From assembly GCA_014381825.1 (NCBI GenBank), contig JACNKX010000143.1, positions 62,001 through 126,000 of the forward strand: a stretch of 64,000 bases of DNA, in the 5' to 3' direction. A program made the position numbers and the translations under genes. Source of the stretch: Planctomycetota bacterium (GTDB lineage: Bacteria > Planctomycetota > Planctomycetia > Pirellulales > Pirellulaceae). This document shows positions 55,487 to 64,000 of this stretch, piece after piece. Each line of letters starts with the position of its first letter. Positions within the stretch are counted from its first letter, which is position 1. The notes beneath the pieces were generated by a model that saw nothing but the letters and a program-made list of their open reading frames with translations, was not told where the DNA came from and did no database searches.

Positions 55487-56905
55487 ATGCCAACCATCAT
55501 TGAACTTTTGGATGCTCTTCCCGGCGATGACGACGTTCAGCCGGAATCGTCTTCGAACGTACTACGGGAGCTACAGCAACGCCTGGCTTCCAAACCGATG
55601 CCGACTGGATCGTTGAGGCGTCTGTGCAGCTTAAGCGGCCTGCATGCTCGAATCGGGTTAGCCTACTTCGCCTATTGGATGCGAAGCTGGTTTCAGACCA
55701 AAGACCGACGTGAGCAGCAACTCGTCGAGACACATCTGCGCGCCGCGATCAAGATGCTGGAAACGATGGGCTACTTGCGTGGAGCCGTCGCCAAGACCGG
55801 ACAGGCCATTGCCAGCATGCCCGAGATGGTGCCTGATCAGTTCGTCGAAGTGCTGAGCGCTCTACACTTTCAGGCACCGCCTATGCACTACTCGCTGATT
55901 CGCGAACAACTTGTCAACGAACTGGGCGATGATCCGGAAAACGTGTTTGCGGAGTTCGAGACCGAGGCAATTGCCGCCGCATCTCTGGGACAAGTCCACC
56001 GCGCTCGGCTGAAGACCGGAGAACAGGTAGCGGTAAAGATCCAATACCCTGGCATTGCAAGAACGATACGCGCAGACATGCGAAACCTAGCCGCAATCTT
56101 CGCTCCGATTCGGCTCACGAAGGACTGGACCAGTTTCAAAGCACAGTTCGAAGAATTCCGCACGCTCCTCGAACACGAAACGGACTACGAGCGCGAAGCC
56201 GCCAATCTTCGCGCGGCGCGAGCGTTGTTCGGTGAAGACGATCACATCGTCGTGCCACGAGTCCACGAACGGTACTCGACGAAACGACTGCTCGTGATGG
56301 ACTACATCGACGGCAAGACTGCCGACCAGTTATTGGACTCGAAGCCAACACAAGCACAGCTCGATCACTACGGCGAACTCACGAGTCGGGCATGTCTGCG
56401 GATGTTCTACAATCGGCAACTATATACCGATCCACATCCGGGAAACTTTCTGTATCTCGAAGATGGGAGTATCGGATTCATCGACTTCGGTGCCGTGCGA
56501 CCGGTGAGCGATGAAGAATGGGGGTACATCTATCGACAAGGACTCGCCAAGCACGGAACTCACGAAGATGTCCTCGCCGTCGTCCAAGAATCAGCGGAAT
56601 TCACCGACGACGAATTGGAAACGCATTCGGAACTTGTCGACTTGATGGTCGAGGGCTTCCACTATTACCTGGAGCCTCATGTGTATGACGGATTGTTTGA
56701 TTTCGGCGATCCCGAGTACATCCGCCGTGGCGTCGACTGGTTAAGGCGCGTTTCCAAACATCGCAGGATGAAGCAAAAGGCAATCAACATCTTCTTCCAC
56801 AAACAAATCTTCCAAGGCAACGCCTTTGGCCTGCGAATGGGCGGCCGCGTAAACGTCAAACGCCTCGTCGACGAAGAGATAAAAGTCACGGGCTGGGAGT
56901 TTTGA
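55487..56905 (+). CDS. AarF/ABC1/UbiB family atypical kinase (copy 2)
   Basis: A 472-residue protein. It has the same order as copy 1: a start of the type IIELLDALPGDDD, RPMPTGSLRRL-like KPMPTGSLRRLCSLSGLHAR, KTGQAIASM (KxGQ), AAASLGQVHRARLKTGEQVA, VKIQYPGI, TDPHPGNF and FIDFGAV with an intact DFG. It differs from copy 1 at DFG (DMG there) and in the last 100 residues. No strong ribosome-binding site is seen. Convergent with the giant protein gene at 56950, 44 bp away. Confidence 0.9.
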   Translation: MPTIIELLDALPGDDDVQPESSSNVLRELQQRLASKPMPTGSLRRLCSLSGLHARIGLAYFAYWMRSWFQTKDRREQQLVETHLRAAIKMLETMGYLRGAVAKTGQAIASMPEMVPDQFVEVLSALHFQAPPMHYSLIREQLVNELGDDPENVFAEFETEAIAAASLGQVHRARLKTGEQVAVKIQYPGIARTIRADMRNLAAIFAPIRLTKDWTSFKAQFEEFRTLLEHETDYEREAANLRAARALFGEDDHIVVPRVHERYSTKRLLVMDYIDGKTADQLLDSKPTQAQLDHYGELTSRACLRMFYNRQLYTDPHPGNFLYLEDGSIGFIDFGAVRPVSDEEWGYIYRQGLAKHGTHEDVLAVVQESAEFTDDELETHSELVDLMVEGFHYYLEPHVYDGLFDFGDPEYIRRGVDWLRRVSKHRRMKQKAINIFFHKQIFQGNAFGLRMGGRVNVKRLVDEEIKVTGWEF

Positions 56906-56949
56906 CCGCATCGATCAAATGCGATACTTCGCCGGTGATCGGAGGATCT

Positions 56950-59900
56950 TTAGTTCGATGATACGGTGGCCGCTCGCGTTGCACTCCGAATTATCATCGC
57001 GATGCCGCCGACGATCATGATGATTCCGAGTATTGGCAGGACGCCGCCGACGACACTTATGAGTCCAAGTAAGACCATCACGATGCCTTGTATCGGCTGG
57101 CTGATTCTCGCGATGATCGCGCGACCGATTCGGTACGCGAGGGTAAGTCCAATCAATACGGCAAGGATGGCCAACAGACCTAGCACGCGATCAACTTGCT
57201 CGGTAGCGACATTTTGGGCGGTGATCTGAATATCGCCGCGTGGAGTCGTAAAGAGGTATTCGACGCCTCCTTCGGGCAGTACGACATCAAGGCTTGTCAG
57301 GCCATAGTCGCCGGCTGATGCAGGCAAACCTGCGAGAAACTCAACCTCTGCTTCTGATGCCGCAGGAAGTTCACCATCGCTGCTGATCTCGCCGCCGAAT
57401 CCACCGCCACCTCCGAATCCACCACCGCCTCCTGCCATTCCGCGTGCGGAGCCTCGTTGCGAGAGTGACTCCAGTGCGCGCAATGAATCAATGGCTTCGC
57501 CGGACTGTCGTGCGGGCATAGATTCTTGTGGTACAGCTGTCCCGGAGCGACCGGGCTGTTGGGGCTTATTCTGCATCTCGAGCCGCTGTTGGTAACGCTC
57601 GATCTGCGACACTCCATCGAGAGTGCTCTTCGGGCGCTCTTCATCGCTCAGCTGTAACTGGCGTTGGTCCTTTAGGAAGCCTGCGTCGAGCCCGAGGCTT
57701 GGCTTCGAGGCCTTTGCCTTGCCGGAGCGAGTGGTGATACGAGACGCGGCGGCGGCAGCCTCTTTTTTGTCCGAACTTTTACTCAATTGATTTCCTTCAA
57801 ACCATTTCTCGTTGAATCGCCGCTCACCTCCCGCGATCTTCTCGCCGCCCTCGCGCGTTCCACTATCGAAGTTGTTATCCAGTCCGCTGACAACATCGGA
57901 AGCGCGATTGGTGGCTTGCTCCTCGTAGAGTTGCCTGAAGCGAAATCCGTTTCCGAAGTAGTTGGCCTCGGGCTGCGCCTGTGCGTTTTGTTGAAGCTGT
58001 TTCTTAGCCTCTTGCACGACGCCGTAATTGCTCGTCAATTCACGTTGCAACCGTTCGTTGCGTGACGATCCATAGAGATCACCGAGCATACTTTGACCCC
58101 GAAGTTGCGACTGCTGGACCTGCTGCTTAACGCTGTTCCCAGCACGCACTTTCGAGAAATCATCGTACGACTCGCTGTTGATGACTTGCATAAGCCGCTG
58201 CAATTGTTGTGTTTCGTAGGACACGCTGTCTGCTTCTAGTTCTGCGACATCCGTGACGCGACGCATACTGCCGCCGATGTTAAACCAGCATTGTGATTCC
58301 GGCAGCCGAAGACGCACGTGGCTCTGTTGCGCGTTGATGTTGATCGTTCGCATCAGCGGGAAGCTGATTTGTCGCAGTGCCCGAAGTTGGTTCAAATCGC
58401 CGCCGTACTTCAGAATCACCGAATAGTCCAAGTCGCCCGTTTGTGTCTTGATCAACGGTACACGAACCTGCGCGCGTGTCGGGGCGTTGGGAACGACCGT
58501 CGGCTTGACCGCTTCACCAGCGACGAAGACCGTCCACAACTCGGCACCTTCCGGCAGCTCGATCTCAAGGAATTGTTCCGTCTTGTTGTCCACGCGATAC
58601 TCTTGCATACCTCGATAAGCACCGTTGGCGTCTACCAGCAGCAAGGTCTGGGCGATGCCGATGCTTGCACCTGCTGTTTCGACGGTCGCTCGTTCGCGTG
58701 TGGCGATCGACAATTGCAGATTTTCCGCCGCATCGCTTGCGACATAGGCTTGTGTGATGTTGCCAGGGAGAATCTGAGCGAGTTGTTTCCACTGCGACAG
58801 CTGGCGGTTCAGTTCGAGAAAGCCGTCACTGTTGGTCACGACGACCTCATCGCGTCCCGCACTCTCGATCACGACGTAGCGAAAGTCGGTCGTTCCTATT
58901 TCGATGGTCGGTATCGGTGTGGTGTATCCGTCGGAATTCAGCGAACGAGAATTCTGAACCAATACAATCAGATCGTCGATCACTTGATCCTGTAGTTCAA
59001 GTCTCACGCGAACTTGACTGGGATCGCCCTCGACGGGCACGATCGTTTTTTGTCGCAGCAGCGGGACCGTGATCTGTGCATCTTCCAGCGACCGGGGCAG
59101 CAAAAACGAAACTTCGCGGATCCCAGCATTGCGGACCAGGAACTTCAAGAAGACAAGCTCTTCGATCTCGCGCGGTGTGACGCGGACATTCGTCACACTG
59201 AACGAATTGACTTTGGGCTGGCGCGGTGTGACTCGAAAGCGAACACTGTAATCCGCCGTACGATGGAACATGACGAGACGAGTCAGCGACCGCTGTGAAT
59301 TCGCAAGCCAACTGGCGACTCGCGTCACGGGGACTTCCTCGATGTTCTCTGGCTGATCTGCCGTCACTTCGATGGATGGATCGACCTGAACGGCGATAAA
59401 GCCGGACTGCCGAGCCGCGTTTTGGACGATGAATCGTGGATTCGCTACGGTATCACCAGGCTCTCGCGGGACGCCGCCTCGCAGGTCCACGTCCAAGACG
59501 CCGCTCGCACCGGCGGCTAAGTACACCGTCAGCAAACGTTTGCCGTCGGTTGTAGTTATCGCCCAGTCGAAGGTACCGGGGGCGACGACTTCTTTCAGAT
59601 CGAAGTCATCGGGCAAGGCAATTGCGAGCTGGTGAACCGGGCGGTCCACGATAGTAAACTTCATCCGCGATTCGACCGTCGTCTCGCGATTGCCGATTCG
59701 CAACACAGTTCGTTCTTCGACAGAGATCCGTGAAGCGTACGCCTGGGCGGAAAGTTGAAGCTGATAATTCGACGCTCCGAAGCGGTAAGCTTCGAACGGC
59801 TTTAATCCCAAAGGGCTCTCTTCCACGACGGCACCCAAAGCACTCGCCATCGTTTCGGCAGTGATCTCCACGCGACTCAATCCACCGGCTTGTTCCGTGC

Positions 59901-62900
59901 GGAGATCGAGAAGTGGGCTTCGCCGAACGGCGAGCTGACCTTGATGCAAGACGGCATCCGGAACGGCCACGGCGGGCGCGAGAAAATCAGTCGGCCCTTC
60001 GAGACCGATCACGGATCGTCGTGACAGACGAAGACGGATCGTTTCTGTGCCAGTTGCTGCTTTGAGCATGGTCACGTCGATCTGTTGTTCTTCGCCATTG
60101 GGCCGTGATTTCCAACCGCGCACGTTATCGCCGTAGACTCGCTCAACGAGATACTCCTGTGGCACGACGAACGTGAACGTCTCGCGTTGATTGTTTCGCG
60201 TTTGCAGCTGGAGTTGCCACGCGAGACGAACTCCATCTTCTTGAATATCGAGAACGCCGATCGAACGAGCGGTTAACGTTTGATCGACTTGTCCCGCTGC
60301 GACCGTGGGCCGCCATTGCAGGCTGAATCCGCCGTTAGCTGGCAAGGCAGTGGCGATCGCTTCGTTGGCCTGTTTCGTTTCGAAACTGGCTCGATCCAGC
60401 GTGCCAGACAAACGGAGTTCCGTTTGCGCCGCAGGAACCGTTAGCGTCAGCTGCGTGGCGGGGGCGGTTGGCAGCTGGCCTCGCACGATTCGCCAGCCGC
60501 CGCTGCGAACGATAGGCAGACGGATGGATAACTCAAGGCGTTTGCGGCCTGCTGAGGAAACATGCAACATCGCAAAGGCTTCCGATTGAGCCTTCACGGC
60601 TGGAGCCGCTTGCTGCACTTGCTGATTTGGTGCGGCGTTGTTTGGTCCCCCGCTCTGCGGTGCGATGATTCGCAATCGCGCTGGCTCGCCGTCGAGTGTA
60701 GCTCGTTCCAGCACACCTCCAGCTAAATGCAACGGAATCTCGGCCCCTGCTTGCTGATAGACATCGAGATCCATCTGTCCTTGAACCACCAAGTAACCTT
60801 CGCCTTCGAGCGTCGTCGTATAAGTTGCGTCGGCCAGCGCATAAGGTGCTGGCAGCTTAACGCCTTCCAAGGGCTTGTTCGGAAAGGCAAGATTCCAAAG
60901 CCGCGTGTACTCGGAATAGGGGACCAGAACTTTCTCTGCCCTTTCGACGCCGTTCTCGTCGCTCGGATCATACGGAATGATGACCGCATCGTCGGGAAGT
61001 TTGACTGGTTTGTCGGGTTGAAGCAGAGGCAGTAGGTCCGCCGGATCAATCGCGGGTGGATTAGCCCCTTCCTGCGAGAACGCCGGTGGCAAGCAGATGA
61101 GCAAACCGATGATCGCTGCCGTCGTCACCACTGTCTGTTGTGCGTTGTGTCGAGTGGCTTTCGACACGACCCATCTCACGACTCCGGCGATCAGATAGAA
61201 AGGTATGAGTAACAGCGCCGCATAAAGCGTTGGTACGAAAACCGTCGTAAGCTCTAAGCCAGCGAACAGCCCGATAACCAAAGGCAATGCCACTGCGAGT
61301 ACACACGCGTTCAGAACGAAGCGAGCTTTCGTGCGTACGCATTGATTCGACTTCGTGATTCCCCATATTGCGGTGATGATAGCTAACGCCCACGACAGAA
61401 ACGCCACGCGATGCAAATGGATCAGCGTCGCTCGTAGTCGCGGCCGCACACCCATGCTTCGAAACGTGGCCTGCTCGCCGGATCGTTCCAGTTGAATTTG
61501 CAGACTTCGCACGCCTTGCAACGCCCAATACTTCTCGCCTCGAGCCACTCGAACTGATTGGATGCCTTCGGCAGGCGGGGGCGTTGCAGTGTCTTCATCG
61601 ACAGTGACGACCGGTGCCTCGGGTGCAGGAGCATCACTTGGTGCCGCCTGCGTGGCAGCTGCTATTTGTGGGACTGCCGTTTGATGTTCCGATCCGGCGC
61701 GCGACAATTCTACAGCCCTTCCAGAGAAGGCTTCCTCAACGTCCCCATATCGTACGTCGTCGGTGAGATAGTGGGGTGACGGAAGTGTCGCATCACGTTT
61801 AGAGGACAAATTCATTTTCATTCCCGGAACGATCCCGAATTCCCCGATTCCTCCGCCCAGCCAATAGAACACGCTTCCAAACACTGATACGGGATCGGCC
61901 CCGCGAGAAACGTCCTCCGTAAATACCGTCCCCTGACTTCGCACAATGCGATGTCCGTCGGGCAAAGCTAGGTGCCACAATATGTCGGCGGTTGGTACTT
62001 CGTAACGGTCGTCACTCTCATCCATCCTGACGACCAGTCGTGGTGCGACGGCTTCGACGTCTGCCATCCACTCGATCGAAGTGACGGCGGTCTCGTAGAC
62101 GATTTGTAGATCTCGAAGAGCGTGGCCTGCGGTTGGCGGCAGGCTGACAACAAGGTCATCGCCGTCGCGCTGAGGCGTTGATGGTTTGCCGTCGACGGAT
62201 GCCGACCATAGTGTTGCGTCGGGCGGGAGACTGACCTGCAAGTAAGCTGCCTTCGTGCGCAACAAGTAGCGCGCCGCGGTTTGGCTGCTGCCGCTGGCTG
62301 CGACGAGCGTCACTAGCTCGGCTCGTTCGGTGATGGCCGCAGGCAAACCATAGCCAGGACGTTGAAACACGTCGATCGTGACTTGTGGATCACCAACAAA
62401 CCCAAACGCACCCAGCAATCGCTTGCCAACTTGATATTCCGCGTCGACCAATTCGCCGACATCGATCTTGCGACCGTTGGATTCAACCTGAGCGTCGAAC
62501 TCGGGACTTCCTTCGATGGCGACGATCGAGGACTGGTAGACGACTCCCATCGCTTCGACCAATGGCAGCTCCCAGTCTTGCGGTTCGTCTTCTTCGAGAG
62601 GCTGTTCGAAATCGATCGCCAAACGAACTCGACCGATGGCCGAATCTGCCAACGACGCCGTCCATTCACGCTGCCCGTCGACCAACTCGCTCGAGTACTC
62701 TTTCACTTGCGTTCCATCGAGACCTCGGATCGACAAAGAAGCGGGGGTCGCTTCCGGCAGTCGCAACAACAGCTTCCGAGTGCGTGCCTGCTGGATGTCG
62801 TAAACGATTTCGTAATGGGCGGTGAGACCGTCCGGTTCGATTTTGAGAAAGCTGAACGCGCGGGCAGTTATTCGCGGCTTCGCTCGTTCGATCGCGAACG

Positions 62901-63999
62901 ACGCGGAATACGCCTCATCACTAATCCGATAAACGAGCGTCCCCTCTGCATCTCCGAGACCGAGCGACGCTCGATCCGAATCGGCAAGACTCGTCAGGCC
63001 GTTCAATTGGTCGGGACGTGCTGCGAGATCGTCTTGTGATTGCACAGCGACCGCTCCGGTCGTTGTCTCGATTCCATCGACGATGAACACGGGGAAGTTC
63101 GCGGTGCTTTCAGACCATTCTTCGAGCCATCCTTCCGGGACGCTAGTCGCTTCGATCGTCAGTTTTGCCACTCGTCCAGGTGCAACGCCAGCAGGCAATT
63201 TCACGTGCAATCGTGTTAGACCATCGTCGGGCGATTCGACTCGATCAAACTGAATCGGCGAACCGTCTGCTGCGTTGAGGGTCGCGACGCGCCATCCATC
63301 GGGCACGGTGAGATTCACCGTGAACAGCTTCTCGTTGCTTGGAACCAGCGCGATCGTCCCACGGACGCGCTGCTGTTTCTCGCCCAAAGTCAGAAGCATC
63401 GTCACGTTCGCGTCGACGCGTGCCGGGGGCCGCGTGAAACGAGCCGATAACTCGAACGCGTCTTGCGGTGCGTAGAATGCCGCGACCGGGCGGACCTTTG
63501 GTGCACCCGGATCGGCCTGAAACACACTTTCCGGAAGTGCCTTACGCAGAACTTCGTTGTCGATTGCGATCAGATCACTCGTGGCAATCGAATCGGCTGC
63601 CAGACGATCCTCGATCAAGATGCCTACCACAGCCACATGATTGGCGACGTCTAATGGCTCAAGCCGAGGCATGCGCCAGTTTTGCAACTCGACGGTGTTG
63701 TTGGTTGCTGAGACGTTCAGCACAACCATTCCGGTCGTCGGTTCTCGTAGATCGACTTCGAGCGTTCGCGCACCGGCAACCTCGTTAACAAGCCACCGTG
63801 CCAGAATCGGTGAATTGACGTCCGTAATCTCAAATCCCTCAGGAACACGAAATCTGAATTGATCGACTGCTCCATGTAACACTGCAAGCGAGACCGTCGC
63901 GTGCAGGCGTTCGTACGCTGCGGTCATTTCGTCAATGATCACGCTGCGCGCCATGACGACTCGTCGCTCCAACAGCAACTTATTGTTCAACGACATCAC
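56950..63999 (-). CDS. Giant membrane-associated protein, 5' end outside window
   Basis: At least 2349 residues, open to the window edge, so the true start is probably further right. The first half has repeated beta-type modules with phrases such as RVPEGFEITDV, VPDGWRVATLNAADG, LPPDATLWSASVDGKP. TM helices at about residues 870-940 (FLSWALAIITAIWGI, VLAVALPLVIGLFAGL, LLLIPFYLIAGVVRWV) are followed at about 953-978 by a second signal-peptide-like stretch AAIIGLLICLPPAFSQ. The second half repeats the beta-module style (LPDDFDLKEVV, LPEGAELWTVFVAGEAVKP). A Gly-rich segment (GGGGGFGGGGGFGGE) and a C-terminal group of TM helices close it. Family unknown; abundant in planctomycetes as far as I recall. 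Confidence 0.75.
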   Translation of the reverse strand: MMSLNNKLLLERRVVMARSVIIDEMTAAYERLHATVSLAVLHGAVDQFRFRVPEGFEITDVNSPILARWLVNEVAGARTLEVDLREPTTGMVVLNVSATNNTVELQNWRMPRLEPLDVANHVAVVGILIEDRLAADSIATSDLIAIDNEVLRKALPESVFQADPGAPKVRPVAAFYAPQDAFELSARFTRPPARVDANVTMLLTLGEKQQRVRGTIALVPSNEKLFTVNLTVPDGWRVATLNAADGSPIQFDRVESPDDGLTRLHVKLPAGVAPGRVAKLTIEATSVPEGWLEEWSESTANFPVFIVDGIETTTGAVAVQSQDDLAARPDQLNGLTSLADSDRASLGLGDAEGTLVYRISDEAYSASFAIERAKPRITARAFSFLKIEPDGLTAHYEIVYDIQQARTRKLLLRLPEATPASLSIRGLDGTQVKEYSSELVDGQREWTASLADSAIGRVRLAIDFEQPLEEDEPQDWELPLVEAMGVVYQSSIVAIEGSPEFDAQVESNGRKIDVGELVDAEYQVGKRLLGAFGFVGDPQVTIDVFQRPGYGLPAAITERAELVTLVAASGSSQTAARYLLRTKAAYLQVSLPPDATLWSASVDGKPSTPQRDGDDLVVSLPPTAGHALRDLQIVYETAVTSIEWMADVEAVAPRLVVRMDESDDRYEVPTADILWHLALPDGHRIVRSQGTVFTEDVSRGADPVSVFGSVFYWLGGGIGEFGIVPGMKMNLSSKRDATLPSPHYLTDDVRYGDVEEAFSGRAVELSRAGSEHQTAVPQIAAATQAAPSDAPAPEAPVVTVDEDTATPPPAEGIQSVRVARGEKYWALQGVRSLQIQLERSGEQATFRSMGVRPRLRATLIHLHRVAFLSWALAIITAIWGITKSNQCVRTKARFVLNACVLAVALPLVIGLFAGLELTTVFVPTLYAALLLIPFYLIAGVVRWVVSKATRHNAQQTVVTTAAIIGLLICLPPAFSQEGANPPAIDPADLLPLLQPDKPVKLPDDAVIIPYDPSDENGVERAEKVLVPYSEYTRLWNLAFPNKPLEGVKLPAPYALADATYTTTLEGEGYLVVQGQMDLDVYQQAGAEIPLHLAGGVLERATLDGEPARLRIIAPQSGGPNNAAPNQQVQQAAPAVKAQSEAFAMLHVSSAGRKRLELSIRLPIVRSGGWRIVRGQLPTAPATQLTLTVPAAQTELRLSGTLDRASFETKQANEAIATALPANGGFSLQWRPTVAAGQVDQTLTARSIGVLDIQEDGVRLAWQLQLQTRNNQRETFTFVVPQEYLVERVYGDNVRGWKSRPNGEEQQIDVTMLKAATGTETIRLRLSRRSVIGLEGPTDFLAPAVAVPDAVLHQGQLAVRRSPLLDLRTEQAGGLSRVEITAETMASALGAVVEESPLGLKPFEAYRFGASNYQLQLSAQAYASRISVEERTVLRIGNRETTVESRMKFTIVDRPVHQLAIALPDDFDLKEVVAPGTFDWAITTTDGKRLLTVYLAAGASGVLDVDLRGGVPREPGDTVANPRFIVQNAARQSGFIAVQVDPSIEVTADQPENIEEVPVTRVASWLANSQRSLTRLVMFHRTADYSVRFRVTPRQPKVNSFSVTNVRVTPREIEELVFLKFLVRNAGIREVSFLLPRSLEDAQITVPLLRQKTIVPVEGDPSQVRVRLELQDQVIDDLIVLVQNSRSLNSDGYTTPIPTIEIGTTDFRYVVIESAGRDEVVVTNSDGFLELNRQLSQWKQLAQILPGNITQAYVASDAAENLQLSIATRERATVETAGASIGIAQTLLLVDANGAYRGMQEYRVDNKTEQFLEIELPEGAELWTVFVAGEAVKPTVVPNAPTRAQVRVPLIKTQTGDLDYSVILKYGGDLNQLRALRQISFPLMRTININAQQSHVRLRLPESQCWFNIGGSMRRVTDVAELEADSVSYETQQLQRLMQVINSESYDDFSKVRAGNSVKQQVQQSQLRGQSMLGDLYGSSRNERLQRELTSNYGVVQEAKKQLQQNAQAQPEANYFGNGFRFRQLYEEQATNRASDVVSGLDNNFDSGTREGGEKIAGGERRFNEKWFEGNQLSKSSDKKEAAAAASRITTRSGKAKASKPSLGLDAGFLKDQRQLQLSDEERPKSTLDGVSQIERYQQRLEMQNKPQQPGRSGTAVPQESMPARQSGEAIDSLRALESLSQRGSARGMAGGGGGFGGGGGFGGEISSDGELPAASEAEVEFLAGLPASAGDYGLTSLDVVLPEGGVEYLFTTPRGDIQITAQNVATEQVDRVLGLLAILAVLIGLTLAYRIGRAIIARISQPIQGIVMVLLGLISVVGGVLPILGIIMIVGGIAMIIRSATRAATVSSN

Positions 64000-64000
64000 A

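Overview
The window looks like chromosomal DNA of a free-living, probably marine or aquatic, planctomycete of the Pirellulaceae type (Rhodopirellula/Blastopirellula relatives). The basis is gene content: two PSCyt1/DUF1549/DUF1553 plus DUF1501 modules, a sulfatase, a Tat-exported Gfo/Idh/MocA oxidoreductase, a giant surface protein with the N-terminal 'LESLETRNLLA' motif and a C-terminal dockerin pair, a J-like plus LamG protein, a DUF1559-type protein and a planctomycete-type ECF sigma remnant. Few genes have a clear Shine-Dalgarno sequence. Most look like secreted, periplasmic or membrane proteins.

Layout. 0-9.4 kb: the end of a c-type cytochrome gene, a beta-propeller protein, a sulfatase, then on the minus strand a redoxin/cytochrome c/copper-monooxygenase-like/EF-hand protein translationally coupled to an RND (MMPL) transporter, and a small HAMP-type membrane protein. 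9.4-17.3 kb: a decayed ECF sigma factor, tRNA-Gly(CCC), the 1787-residue surface protein and a divergent beta-barrel protein. 17.3-24.7 kb: ScpB with a long acidic tail, a small membrane-anchored protein, an SGNH plus alpha/beta-hydrolase fusion, a DUF1501 protein and a DUF5685-like/Cys-rich/NfeD-like protein. 24.7-33.5 kb: two divergent PSD1-type/DUF1501 pairs, one interrupted by a four-helix-bundle gene with inverted repeats around it. 33.5-43.9 kb: small hypotheticals, an oxidoreductase, an esterase, a TMEM43-like protein, a lipoprotein, a GT9 glycosyltransferase, the J-like/LamG protein and a methyltransferase. 43.9-48.6 kb: a repeat-rich zone with palindromes, a frameshifted secreted protein gene, a helical secreted protein and a REP-associated tyrosine (Y1/HUH) transposase with its repeats. 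48.5-52 kb: an NCS2 permease and an ECF sigma/anti-sigma pair. 52-56.9 kb: a TetR-led cluster, TetR - AarF/UbiB-like kinase - sulfotransferase - second AarF/UbiB-like kinase, with two 16-bp palindromic operators around a good promoter. 56.9-64 kb: a giant membrane-associated protein running off the window.

How the genes may work together. The sulfatase, oxidoreductase, esterases and PSD1/DUF1501 modules fit breakdown of sulfated and acetylated polysaccharides; this is inference from families. The most coherent candidate for an undescribed system is the TetR/AarF/sulfotransferase/AarF cluster, which may modify a lipid or isoprenoid under self-repression. The most unusual DNA structure is the transposase-linked family of palindromes and tandem repeats at 44.2-48.5 kb, one copy of which supplies the stop codon of the neighbouring permease.
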